Positions 1 through 7,944 of a stretch of 64,000 nt of DNA are shown one piece after another. Position numbers and translations under genes: made by a program. Every line of letters starts with the position of its first letter. Position 1 is the stretch's first letter. Source of the stretch: Nesterenkonia populi (lineage in GTDB: Bacteria > Actinomycetota > Actinomycetes > Actinomycetales > Micrococcaceae); the NCBI RefSeq assembly GCF_007994735.1, contig NZ_VOIL01000001.1:992001-1056000 (forward strand). Direction: 5' to 3'. The notes beneath the pieces were generated by a model. That model was not told where the DNA came from, searched no databases, and was given only the letters and a program-made list of their open reading frames with translations.

Positions 1-1
1 T

Positions 2-577
2 ACTGCTGGGCTGCGGATCATCACCCCCTCATCGGCTCAGGACGCCTATTGGATGACCCGGCAGGCCATCGTCTGCGACGACCCCGTCATTGTCTTCGAG
101 CCCAAGCGCCGCTACTGGCTCAAGGGCGAGGTCGACACAGCAAACCCCGCCCCCGACGCGTTCACCGCTCAGGTGCTCCGGGAGGGCACCGACGCCACCA
201 TCGCCGCCTACGGACCCCTCGTGCCGGTCGCGCTCGCCGCCGCGGAGGCTGCATCCGTCCAAGGCCGCAGCGTCGAAGTGGTCGACGTCCGCTCCATCAG
301 CCCCCTGGACGACGAGACCATCGCCCGCTCGGCGGCGAAGACCCGGCGACTCGTCGTCGCGCACGAGGCTCCCACGTTCGGAGGCTTCGGCGCGGAGATC
401 GCTGCCCGGGTGACCGAACGGGCATACCACCGCCTGGCCGCGCCGGTGCTGCGGGTCGGCGGCTTCCACATGCCGTATCCGCCCTCCGGGCAGGAGCACC
501 GCTACCTGCCGGACATCGACCGGATGCTCGAGGCCGTCGAGCGTGCCTTCGCCTACCAGAACGGAGTCGTCCGGTGA
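2..577 (+). CDS. 2-oxoacid dehydrogenase E1 beta subunit, C-terminal part (5' truncated by window edge)
   Basis: The reading frame is open from base 2, so this is the 3' end of a gene starting outside the window; about 191 residues are visible. It carries the FEPKRRYW segment and a transketolase C-terminal domain (VEVVDVRSISPLDDETI, HEAPTFGGFGAEIAA) typical of the E1 beta chain of branched-chain 2-oxoacid dehydrogenase. E1 decarboxylates the 2-oxo acid with thiamine diphosphate and acylates the lipoyl group of E2. Its TGA overlaps the GTG of the E2 gene by 4 nt, so the subunits are translationally coupled. A pyruvate dehydrogenase-type E1 is less likely but not excluded. Confidence 0.9.
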   Translation, partial: TAGLRIITPSSAQDAYWMTRQAIVCDDPVIVFEPKRRYWLKGEVDTANPAPDAFTAQVLREGTDATIAAYGPLVPVALAAAEAASVQGRSVEVVDVRSISPLDDETIARSAAKTRRLVVAHEAPTFGGFGAEIAARVTERAYHRLAAPVLRVGGFHMPYPPSGQEHRYLPDIDRMLEAVERAFAYQNGVVR

Positions 578-1959
578 CACGCACCTTCATGCTGCCCGAT
601 GTCGGAGAGGGCCTCACCGAGGCCGAGATCACCTCCTGGAAGGTCGCACCGGGGGAGACGGTCGAGGTCAACCAGATCGTCTGCGAGATCGAGACCGCCA
701 AATCTCTGGTCGAGCTCCCCGTCCCCTTCGCCGGGGAGGTCGTCGGACTGCTGGCCGAGGAGGGCGAGACGGTCGAGGTCGGCAAGCCGCTGATCCGGAT
801 CGCAGGGGAGGGCGATGACGCCGGCCCCGCGCCCAGCGAGGAGGAGAGCGGCGCGTCGTCCTCTCAGGAGGAGGGCGGCCAGGCGCTGGTGGGCTCCGGT
901 CCCAAGGCTGATTCCGCGAAGCATCGCCCACGGGTGCGCCCCACCGCGCCGGACGTCATCGATGCGGCCGCGCTGGGCCTGGAGGAGGACGTCGCGGCGC
1001 CGCGGCCGCCGGGGCTGCAGACCACGGACCTCGCGGACATCGTCTCCAAGGCGAGCCCGCCGGTGCGCGCCCTGGCGAAGCGGCTCGGCGTCGCCGTCTG
1101 GGAGCTCGTCGGCTCCGGACGGAACGGGCAGATCACCCGGGACGACGTGGAGCGGCAGGCCCGGGCGAAGAAGGCGCAGCAGGACAAGGGGCAGACCCCG
1201 CGCGCCGGCGCACCGACCTCCCAGGGGCGCCCGCCCACGCCGCAGGAGATCGGGCTGCTCTATGACGGGCCGCGTGAGGAGAACGTGCAGGTCCGGGGAG
1301 TGCGGAAGGCCACCGCCCTCAACGTCGCCGCCTCAGCTCAGAACGTCCCGCACGTCTCCGTCTTCAAAGAGGTGGACGTCACCCGCACCATGGAGCTGCG
1401 CACCGCCCTGAAGCAGGACCCGTCGTACCAGGGGCTGAGCGTCTCGCCGATGCTGTTCGCCGCCAAAGCGATCATCTGGGCTGCGCGCCGCAACCCGCAG
1501 GTCAACGCGACATGGCATGAGACCCACTACACCCTGCGGAACTATGTGAACCTCGGGATCGCCGCCGCGACCCCCCGGGGGCTGATGGTCCCGGTGATCC
1601 ATGAGGCCCATACGTACAACACGCAGGGGCTGGCCGCTGCGATCACCCAGCTGACCGTGGACGCCCGGGACGGGCGCACCACCCCCGGCGAGATGCAGGG
1701 CGGGACCATCTCCATCACCAACATCGGCACCCTGGGCCTGGACTCGGGCACGCCGATCCTGCCTCCGGGCCAGGCGAGCATCGTTGCCCTGGGCGCGGTC
1801 CGGAAGAGGCCTTGGGTGGTGGACGGCCAGATCGTCCCTCGTGACGTGATGGTCATCGGAGGGTCCTTCGACCACCGGCTCATCGACGGCGACCAGGCCG
1901 GATCCTTCATCTCCGATGTTGCCAAGGTGATGGAGGAGCCGGGCCTTCTGCTGGACTGA
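574..1959 (+). CDS. 2-oxoacid dehydrogenase E2, dihydrolipoyl acyltransferase
   Basis: 461 residues from GTG at 574, chosen because the lipoyl domain starts at once (TRTFMLPDVGEGLTEAEI) and GTGA overlaps the E1 beta stop. Domains in order: one lipoyl domain (about 1-80) with the lipoylated lysine in EIETAKSLVE; an acidic linker; a peripheral subunit-binding domain (about 155-190, SPPVRALAKRLGV...GRNGQITRDDV); and the acyltransferase core ending with the catalytic motif DHRLIDGD near residue 430. It transfers acyl groups to CoA in the cytoplasmic complex. The E1 neighbour and the ETAKS lipoyl site favour the branched-chain complex (bkd), but substrate specificity cannot be read from sequence. 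Confidence 0.93.
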   Translation: MTRTFMLPDVGEGLTEAEITSWKVAPGETVEVNQIVCEIETAKSLVELPVPFAGEVVGLLAEEGETVEVGKPLIRIAGEGDDAGPAPSEEESGASSSQEEGGQALVGSGPKADSAKHRPRVRPTAPDVIDAAALGLEEDVAAPRPPGLQTTDLADIVSKASPPVRALAKRLGVAVWELVGSGRNGQITRDDVERQARAKKAQQDKGQTPRAGAPTSQGRPPTPQEIGLLYDGPREENVQVRGVRKATALNVAASAQNVPHVSVFKEVDVTRTMELRTALKQDPSYQGLSVSPMLFAAKAIIWAARRNPQVNATWHETHYTLRNYVNLGIAAATPRGLMVPVIHEAHTYNTQGLAAAITQLTVDARDGRTTPGEMQGGTISITNIGTLGLDSGTPILPPGQASIVALGAVRKRPWVVDGQIVPRDVMVIGGSFDHRLIDGDQAGSFISDVAKVMEEPGLLLD

Positions 1960-1983
1960 TGCCGGGGCGGGGGCAGGCGTCCT

Positions 1984-2727
1984 TCAGTAGTCGACTTCTG
2001 GTTCGATCTCGTTGATCTGCAGGGGTTCGTCCTGGCCGATGCCGAGCTGCTCGACGAGGCTGGAGCCGTTCACCCGGATCTCGGCCTGGTCCGCGCCGGT
2101 GGCGACGCGGGCGGTGGTTTCGATCTGCTTGAGCACCTGCCAGGCCTGGCATCCGTCAGCGGTGGGGGGCTGCCCGGACAGCTCGACGACGACGGTGCTG
2201 CCGGAGAGCTCGACGTCTTCGAGAGAGAGGCTCGCGGCGGCCAGGGAGTTGATGAAGGCGGGGCTTCCGTGCTGGCCGTACTGGTCGTCGAGGAGGAACT
2301 CGAGAGCGGCCTCGGCCGGGTCCTCGACGACCATGGGCGTGGTGCGGACCACAGAGATCCGGTCCTCGCACCCGAAGGATCCGGTGCGTGCGATCTCTGT
2401 CAGATGCGGGTCGGGCTGCTCGGGCTGGGGCTCGAAGGGGTCTCCGGGGGCGTCGTCGGCTTCGCCGATTCCACCGTCGTCAAGGGGCGCGGCCTCGTCC
2501 TGGCCGGCCGGACTGATGAATCCGAGGGGCAGGCGGACGGAGTCGTCGTCTTCGAACTCCGGCGCGGGGACGGGATTGTCGTAGTCCTGGGCGCCCTCAT
2601 CCTGCTCGGCCTCGGGTCCGACGCCCTGTGCAGTCCCGTCGTCTTCTTGCCCCTGCCCGCAGCCGGTGAGAGCCAGCGTGAGCGCGAGAGCGGCGCTCAG
2701 GGGGCAGTACAGGCGGAGAATAGGCAC
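1984..2727 (-). CDS. GerMN-domain-like lipoprotein
   Basis: 247 residues from GTG at 2727. The N-terminus is a lipoprotein signal (hydrophobic run ALALTLALTGC, lipobox LTGC near residue 23), followed by an acidic, disordered stretch to about 110. The C-terminal half (ALEFLLDDQ...VVVELSG...QIETTARVATGADQAEIRVNGSSL) has the layout of a GerMN domain, found in actinobacterial cell-surface proteins. Function unknown; membrane-anchored and extracellular. A TACTCT box lies 6 nt upstream of the GTG, consistent with a leaderless transcript. It converges with the E2 gene, with 24 nt between their stops. Confidence 0.7.
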   Translation of the reverse strand: MPILRLYCPLSAALALTLALTGCGQGQEDDGTAQGVGPEAEQDEGAQDYDNPVPAPEFEDDDSVRLPLGFISPAGQDEAAPLDDGGIGEADDAPGDPFEPQPEQPDPHLTEIARTGSFGCEDRISVVRTTPMVVEDPAEAALEFLLDDQYGQHGSPAFINSLAAASLSLEDVELSGSTVVVELSGQPPTADGCQAWQVLKQIETTARVATGADQAEIRVNGSSLVEQLGIGQDEPLQINEIEPEVDY

Positions 2728-2733
2728 CAGAAA

Positions 2734-2739
2734 AGAGTA
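2734..2739 (-). promoter_or_regulatory. -10 box of the GerMN-like lipoprotein gene
   Basis: TACTCT on the minus strand followed by a 6-nt spacer (TTTCTG) and the GTG start at 2727, so transcription would begin at or next to the start codon. No convincing -35 was seen. Confidence 0.45.
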
Positions 2740-2836
2740 CGCCAGAGCATCGGCGCAGCAGAAAATTTCCCGCAGCGCCGCGAAGCCCTTTTGAGGAGAA
2801 CTGCGTCGCTATGCGGCATCTGAGAAGAGGAGGGGC

Positions 2837-3044
2837 GAGGTGGGGGCGGTGAACGGGGGCCGCCCCCACCTCTATTGAGAAGGAGTCCGGATGCCGCACG
2901 GAGGGGGTGGGATGGTTGGCACCCAGCCTCAACTTCTCAACTATTCAGAGTGTGACTCAGAGGGAACGGAAGCTCTGGGTCACGTCTGTATTCAGGGGTA
3001 ACAGGAATGAGCTGTAAGTCATTCCCACGGATTTGCTTCAAATC
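2837..3044. other. Hairpin-rich noncoding region between divergent genes
   Basis: The 415-bp gap 2728-3142 has no convincing gene but four inverted repeats in a row: a perfect 13-bp stem 2837-2849/2860-2872 (GAGGTGGGGGCGG and its complement); an 11-bp stem 2952-2962/2973-2983 with one G-U pair; a 7-bp stem 3004-3010/3019-3025; and a 6-bp stem 3030-3035/3039-3044. An 8-bp pair TTGAGAAG/CTTCTCAA (2875-2882/2933-2940) could close a larger arm. Both flanking genes have -10 boxes next to their start codons, so the region is not a leader of either. Candidate structured RNA; direction unknown. Confidence 0.4.
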
Positions 3045-3130
3045 TGAAGCGCTCCGTTGTGCCTATAGTTTGCGGCTGGGAGAGGGGGTGTGTCAAGCGG
3101 TGCTTTCCGCCTCTCAGCAGGCGTCCGGGC

Positions 3131-3136
3131 TAGGCT
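3131..3136 (+). promoter_or_regulatory. -10 box of the CitE-like gene
   Basis: TAGGCT followed by GGGGGC and ATG at 3143. The spacing places the transcription start at the initiation codon (leaderless). No clear -35 was seen. Confidence 0.5.
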
Positions 3137-3142
3137 GGGGGC

Positions 3143-3988
3143 ATGCCGATCCGGAACCGTCGAGCCGCTGCACTGCCGGCCAAATTGTCTCGTTCGTGGC
3201 TGCTGATCAACGCTGCGCGGCAGGAGGATTTCGCTCCTGGGCTGGCCTCTGAGGCGGACTCGGTGATCTTCGACCTGGAGGCCTCGGTCCCTGCGGCGGG
3301 GAAGGCCTCCGCCCGGGAGTCGGTGCTCAATGCCCTGAACGGGGGTATGACGGCGTGGGTGCGGATCAGCCCGACGACGTCGGAGCACTGGGAGGATGAC
3401 GTGAAGGCGCTCTCAAAGGCGGATGGTCTCCGGGGGGTCATGCTCGCGGAGACGGAGCGGCCGGATCAGGTGACGTACACGGCGATGCGCCTGAAGGCAG
3501 GCACCCCGGTGATCGCGCTGATCGAGTCGGCGCTGGGGGTGGAGAACGTCACCCAGATCGCTTCGGCGCCGGGGACGTTCCGGCTGGCTTTCGGCACAAA
3601 CGACTTTCGCAAGGATGTGGGCGTTTCGGCGGACCCGATGGCGTTGGCGTATGCCCGATCCCGTCTGGTGATCGCTTCGCGCGTGGGCGGCCTGCCGGGC
3701 GCTATCGACGGCCCTGCTGAGGCGAACGCCTCGGAGCACGCGGTGGCCGAGGCGTGCCGGGTGACTGCGGAGATGGGCATGACGGGCAAGCTTTCCCTGA
3801 ACCGTGCGCAGGTGGAGCAGGTCAACACAGGTCTCGCCCCCTCGGAGGAGGAGCTGCAGTGGGCCCGTGAGGTGCTCGAGGCGCACGAGTCAGGTGCTGC
3901 CATCGGCGACGGGTCCTACCTGCCGCGCCTGGCCCGCGCCCAGAAGATCGCCAGCCTCGGCGACAGCTACGGCCTCTGGAACGCCTGA
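3143..3988 (+). CDS. HpcH/HpaI aldolase / citrate-lyase beta-like CoA ester lyase
   Basis: 281 residues, close to the usual length of CitE-like proteins. Family signs are VIFDLEASVP...KASARESV near the N-terminus (phosphoenolpyruvate/aldolase TIM-barrel start) and ALIESALGVENV, which carries the metal-binding glutamate. Family members cleave or form malyl-, citramalyl- or related CoA thioesters with Mg2+; the real substrate is not evident. An unrelated acyl-CoA synthetase lies convergently downstream, so a shared pathway is only a guess. The start is supported by a leaderless-type -10 box. Confidence 0.8.
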   Translation: MPIRNRRAAALPAKLSRSWLLINAARQEDFAPGLASEADSVIFDLEASVPAAGKASARESVLNALNGGMTAWVRISPTTSEHWEDDVKALSKADGLRGVMLAETERPDQVTYTAMRLKAGTPVIALIESALGVENVTQIASAPGTFRLAFGTNDFRKDVGVSADPMALAYARSRLVIASRVGGLPGAIDGPAEANASEHAVAEACRVTAEMGMTGKLSLNRAQVEQVNTGLAPSEEELQWAREVLEAHESGAAIGDGSYLPRLARAQKIASLGDSYGLWNA

Positions 3989-4072
3989 GGGTACGCGTCA
4001 GCGGGCAGTGAGTGCTGCGCCGCCAGCACACGGCCCGCAGGCTGGTCGGAAGGGCCCCGCCGGGGAGCAGGC

Positions 4073-5860
4073 TCAGCCCTTGCTGAGCTTGAGATCCGCA
4101 TCGAGGAACTCCTGCTCGGCCCGTGCGGCCTCGGCGGCGGCTGCTCGCTGCTCCTCAAGCGCTCGAAGCTCCACGCGACGGATCTTCCCGGAGATCGTCT
4201 TCGGCAGGTCGGTCAGCTCGATGCGGCGGACCCGTTTGAACGGCGGCACAGAGTCCCGGCAGTGCTGGAGGATCGACGTCGCGGTCTCCTCATTCCACTG
4301 GTAGCCGCCGGTCAGGGTGACGAATGCCTTGGGCACCGAGAGCCGCAGGTGATCAGGGGAGGGCACTACCGCGGCCTCGGCCACGGCCGGGTGCTCCACC
4401 AGCACCGACTCCAGCTCGAAGGGGGAGATCCGGTAGTCGGAGGATTTGAAGACGTCGTCGGAGCGGCCCACATAGGTGAGCACCCCGGACTCCTCCCGCC
4501 GGACCACATCACCGGTGTGGTAGACGCCGCCGCGGAAGACCTCGGAGGTTCGTCCGGCGTCGCCGTAGTAGGACTTGAACAGCCCCAGGGGGCGGTCCGG
4601 GCCCTGCTCCTGGGTCGCGCGCAGGCACAGCTCGCCCTCATCGGCCTCGGCGCCGGTCTGCGGGTCGATCAGCACCACCTCGTAGCCGGGCAGCGGCCGT
4701 CCCATGGAGCCGGAGACCACCTCCTGGCCGGGAGTGTTGGCGACCTGCAGCGTGGACTCGGTCTGCCCGTAGCCGTCACGGATGGTGGTGCCCCAGGCCT
4801 TCTCCACCTGAGTGATGACCTCGGCGTTCAGCGGCTCCCCGGCGGAGACGGTGACCCGCGGCGGGCGTGCCAGCTGGGCCAGGTCCGCCTGGATGAGCAT
4901 CCGCCAAACAGTGGGCGGGGCGCAGAAGCTGGTCACCCCGTGCCGGTCCATGTTCTCCATCAGCGCTGCGGGGTCGAAGCGCCCGTAGTTGTACACGAAG
5001 ATCGTCGCCTCGGCGATCCACGGGGCGAAGAAGCTGGACCAGGCGTGCTTGCCCCAGCCCGGCCCAGCCACGTTCAGGTGCACGTCCCCGGGCTGGATGC
5101 CGATCCAGTACATGGTGGTCAGGTGCCCCACCGGGTAGGAGGTGTGGGTGTGCTCCACCAGCTTCGGCAGGCTGGTCGTGCCGGAGGTGAAGTACAGCAG
5201 CAGGGTCTCGTGAGCCGCGGAGGGCGCGTCCGGGGTGAAGGCTGAGGGCGACGCGTAGGCCTCCGGGAAGCGCAGCACACGCCGTGGGGCGCCGGCGGGG
5301 GAGGAGACGGCGGGCGTCTCAGCGTCGGGGGTGTAGTGCCCAGGGACGTGGATGAGAGTGATGTCCCCCTCCACCTCGGCGAACTTCTCGCAGTCCGGGC
5401 CGGCTGCCACCGCCCAGGTCGCCTCGCCGCGGGTCACCCGGTCCTGCAGGTCAGCCGGGCCCATCTGGGTGGTGGTGGGGATCAGCACGGCTCCGAGCTT
5501 GATGCCGGCGAGCATGGCCTCCCAAAGCTCCACCTGGTTACCGAGCATCAGAATGATCCGGTCGCCGCGCTTCACCCCGGCCTCGCGCAGCCAGTTGGCC
5601 GCACGGTTGGAGGTCTCGGACAGCTCAGCGAAGGTGCGCCGCAGCACCGAGCCGTCCGCCTCGGCGATGATCAGCGCATCCTGTCCGGCCCGCTCCGGGG
5701 TGGAGGCGACGGCGTCGAACCAGTCCAGTCCGAAGTTGAAGTGCTCCAGCCGCGGCCAGGCGAACTCCGCCCGGGCCCGCTCATAGTCGCTCTGGCAGGC
5801 CACGAGCTGGTCGCGGGCGGCGCGGAAGGCCTCGGTGGGGGATGAGAGAGTCTGTTTCAC
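4073..5860 (-). CDS. AMP-binding acyl-CoA synthetase (acetyl/medium-chain type)
   Basis: 595 residues, full length for an ANL-family acyl-CoA synthetase. Visible motifs: the P-loop-like LLYFTSGTTSLPK (about 230), GYGQTEST (about 370), TGDVVRREESGVLTYVGRSDD (about 460), and C-terminal PKTISGKIRRVELR, which contains the catalytic lysine. It activates a carboxylate with ATP to acyl-AMP and then acyl-CoA in the cytoplasm. The layout resembles medium-chain/acetoacetyl synthetases rather than Acs. It is transcribed alone. The substrate could be a fatty, branched or aromatic acid. Confidence 0.85.
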   Translation of the reverse strand: MKQTLSSPTEAFRAARDQLVACQSDYERARAEFAWPRLEHFNFGLDWFDAVASTPERAGQDALIIAEADGSVLRRTFAELSETSNRAANWLREAGVKRGDRIILMLGNQVELWEAMLAGIKLGAVLIPTTTQMGPADLQDRVTRGEATWAVAAGPDCEKFAEVEGDITLIHVPGHYTPDAETPAVSSPAGAPRRVLRFPEAYASPSAFTPDAPSAAHETLLLYFTSGTTSLPKLVEHTHTSYPVGHLTTMYWIGIQPGDVHLNVAGPGWGKHAWSSFFAPWIAEATIFVYNYGRFDPAALMENMDRHGVTSFCAPPTVWRMLIQADLAQLARPPRVTVSAGEPLNAEVITQVEKAWGTTIRDGYGQTESTLQVANTPGQEVVSGSMGRPLPGYEVVLIDPQTGAEADEGELCLRATQEQGPDRPLGLFKSYYGDAGRTSEVFRGGVYHTGDVVRREESGVLTYVGRSDDVFKSSDYRISPFELESVLVEHPAVAEAAVVPSPDHLRLSVPKAFVTLTGGYQWNEETATSILQHCRDSVPPFKRVRRIELTDLPKTISGKIRRVELRALEEQRAAAAEAARAEQEFLDADLKLSKG

Positions 5861-6009
5861 AGTCGGATATGTCCTTCGAAGTCAGCTGGCAGCGCGGCGT
5901 CCGTCACAGCTTAGAGCCTCATCAGCCGCGCCCTGCTGGTGCGGTGCCCATGATTCCGCATAGTGATCCTTATATGATCGGGACAATATTTCTATTGCCG
6001 GGAGGATGA

Positions 6010-6738
6010 ATGCAGAGCACTGAGGAGAGCTCCGGCGTATCCCTGCGCATCTCCTCCCCGGTGCTGATCCTCGCCGGGCCCTCGCCGGCCTCGAGCGAGC
6101 TCACCGCCAGGCTGCGCAGCCTGGACGTCAAAGTCCTCACCGCCTCATCCGCGGACGCAGCCGTGCAGCTCGCCGACGAGGAGGAGGTCCATCTGCTGGT
6201 CGCTGACGCCCGCGCCTCGCGCCGCATCGCCGAGCTCGACGATGCCGTCGCCCGCCTCCGCGAAGGGCGCGCGGAGATGGCCGCGCTGCTGTGGTTCGAC
6301 TCCGACGCGCCGGACGAGGAGATCCTCGGGCTCTGCACCTCAGCGGATGACCACATGGCCGCGCACATCGGGGTGGATGAGTCGCTGCGGCGCCTGCACC
6401 TGCTCACCGGCCGGATTCCGGAGAGCCGCGACGGCGAGCGTCTGGTGGTCGGCGACCTGGAGCTGGATACCCACAGCCGCACCGTCACCCGGGCGGGGGT
6501 GGACATTGACCTCTCCGACACCGAGTTTCGGCTCCTGCGGCTGCTGATGCGTCACGCTCGTACAGTCCTGCCCAAGTCGCAGATCCTTCAGGAGGTCTGG
6601 GAGTACGAGTTCGCGGGGCAGGCGAACCTCGTGGAGCTCTATATCTCCTATGTGCGGAAGAAGATCGAGAGCGGAATGCCGCGGATGATCCATACCGTCC
6701 GCGGCGCCGGCTACGTTCTGCGTCCCGCCAGCGATTAG
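6010..6738 (+). CDS. Orphan OmpR-type response-regulator-like protein
   Basis: 242 residues. Residues 1-135 have a receiver-like fold but look degenerate: the usual N-terminal acidic pair is missing (LILAGPSPAS) and only one aspartate (HLLVADAR) could be the phospho-acceptor. Residues 145-240 are a clear winged-helix DNA-binding domain (LSDTEFRLLRLLMRH...VLPKSQILQEVWEYEF...VELYISYVRKKI...IHTVRGAGYVLRP). No histidine kinase is adjacent. The start at 6010 follows GGGAGG. The upstream DNA (5955-6000) is unusually AT-rich. Regulated genes unknown. Confidence 0.8.
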   Translation: MQSTEESSGVSLRISSPVLILAGPSPASSELTARLRSLDVKVLTASSADAAVQLADEEEVHLLVADARASRRIAELDDAVARLREGRAEMAALLWFDSDAPDEEILGLCTSADDHMAAHIGVDESLRRLHLLTGRIPESRDGERLVVGDLELDTHSRTVTRAGVDIDLSDTEFRLLRLLMRHARTVLPKSQILQEVWEYEFAGQANLVELYISYVRKKIESGMPRMIHTVRGAGYVLRPASD

Positions 6739-6807
6739 CTCCTGCCTGCGCCGCACACGTCTCTCGGGCCGCAGAGGCTTCGGCCGGCCTTCACGCCTGA
6801 AGCCGGG

Positions 6808-7908
6808 TCACGTGCGTGATGGCCGCCGAGCCGTGAGGGTTGCGGCGGCTCCCAGCACGATGGCGAGCAGGGCCAGGAGCGTAGCCCACAGGCTCGCGCC
6901 GGTCTGGGCGAGCGCTGCGTCGTTCTCGTTCTGCGTCTCGGACTCGTCCTGGTCCTCGTCCGAGGGCTCGGCCGCCTCGTCCTCCTCAGCCCCGCCGGGG
7001 ACGTGCGGGTTGCCGCTGGAGGGGTCCATCAGCCCGGAGATCCCCGGGAGGGTCAGCCCGTAGCCGTCGCCCGCCTGGGGGGTCGGGGTGCTCGCCGAGG
7101 TGTCCGGGGCGCCCGGCACAGACAGGTCCCCCGGGCTGGAGGCCGGCGTGCTCCCAGGACCGTCCTCAGTGGGGGTGGGGGCGCCTCCGCCGTTCGGAGC
7201 CTCAGTGCCAGGGTCCTCAGCGCCCGGCGACTCGGGGTCGGGCGATTCCGTGCCCGGGTCGGTCGGCGAGCCGGTGGGCTCCTCCGGAGGAGGCGAGGTG
7301 GGTGCGTCCTGGCCGTACACGGTGAAGGTGATCGAGCAGGCGTCGGTCTCTCCGTCGGGGGAGGTGCCGCTGACGGTGAAGACATCCTGTCCGGTGCTGC
7401 TCAGCGAGTCGGGCGCGGTGTAGGTGACCTGGTTGCCGGAGAGGGACACGCTCCCTCCCAGGGAGGAGGGGGCCCCGGGGGACAGCTGAGTGCCGCTCGG
7501 GGCGCTGACCGTCACGGTCGTGGTTTCCCCGGGGTACAGGGAAGCGTTCCCGCCGCAGGTGATGCTGAACTCAGTCGGCGCCTCAGTGGGCGTCTCGGTC
7601 TCCGTAGGGGTAGGTGACGGCTCATCCGTGGCCGGCGGCGTCTCGGTCTCCGTAGGGGTAGGTGACGGTTCATCCGTGGCCGGCGTCGTCGGGTCAGGAG
7701 GGGAAGTCTCAGTGGGTGACCCGTCCTCCGTGGGCACGGGAGCGACCGTGTCGTTCTGAGCGGCGTTGTCCTCCTCCCCGGGTTCGTAGGTTGGGGGGCT
7801 CTCCGCGGCAGGCGGCTCGCCGGTCTCAGTGGCCTGTGCGGCGGCCGCACCGGCAAACAGGCACAGTGCGGCGAGGAGGGGGACCGCTGCTGCTGATCGT
7901 GCGTGCAC
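6808..7908 (-). CDS. LAXTG-type sortase-anchored, proline/threonine-rich surface protein
   Basis: 366 residues from GTG at 7908, chosen because TAGACT lies exactly 7 nt upstream; an upstream ATG at 7935 would lie before the predicted transcription start. A signal peptide (AAAVPLLAALCLFAGAAAAQA) is followed by a Pro/Thr/Glu-rich stretch, a small beta-rich region with a Cys pair (SITCGG...TDACSITF), a second disordered Pro/Ser stretch, and a C-terminal sorting signal: LAQTGA, a hydrophobic helix, then ARRPSRT. LAXTG is the motif linked to class E sortases of high-GC actinobacteria. No sortase gene is in the window. Probably wall-anchored; function unknown. Confidence 0.8.
   Translation of the reverse strand: MHARSAAAVPLLAALCLFAGAAAAQATETGEPPAAESPPTYEPGEEDNAAQNDTVAPVPTEDGSPTETSPPDPTTPATDEPSPTPTETETPPATDEPSPTPTETETPTEAPTEFSITCGGNASLYPGETTTVTVSAPSGTQLSPGAPSSLGGSVSLSGNQVTYTAPDSLSSTGQDVFTVSGTSPDGETDACSITFTVYGQDAPTSPPPEEPTGSPTDPGTESPDPESPGAEDPGTEAPNGGGAPTPTEDGPGSTPASSPGDLSVPGAPDTSASTPTPQAGDGYGLTLPGISGLMDPSSGNPHVPGGAEEDEAAEPSDEDQDESETQNENDAALAQTGASLWATLLALLAIVLGAAATLTARRPSRT
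7591..7686. repeat. Two tandem 48-bp repeats inside the LAXTG protein gene
   Basis: Two near-identical 48-bp copies (7591-7638 and 7639-7686) encode 16-residue units of the form DEPSPTPTETETP. They lie in the low-complexity stalk and are a likely site of length variation. Confidence 0.8.
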
Positions 7909-7915
7909 GGCCGAA

Positions 7916-7944
7916 AGTCTACAGTGTGGTAACACCCATTTTCA
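7916..7944 (-). promoter_or_regulatory. Promoter of the LAXTG protein gene
   Basis: On the minus strand: TGAAAA at 7944-7939, a 17-nt spacer, then TAGACT at 7921-7916 and 7 nt to GTG at 7908. The -35 element overlaps the stop codon of the upstream aldo/keto reductase gene. Confidence 0.6.

Noticed and set aside
29..580. Long reading frames antisense to the E1 beta gene
   Set aside because: They are shadows of high-GC codon bias; the plus-strand frame has clear E1 beta homology.
4262..5245. 327-codon frame on the plus strand opposite the acyl-CoA synthetase
   Set aside because: Its composition (Gly/His/Val-rich, no pattern) mirrors the antisense gene, and it has no ribosome site. The minus-strand gene has all family motifs.
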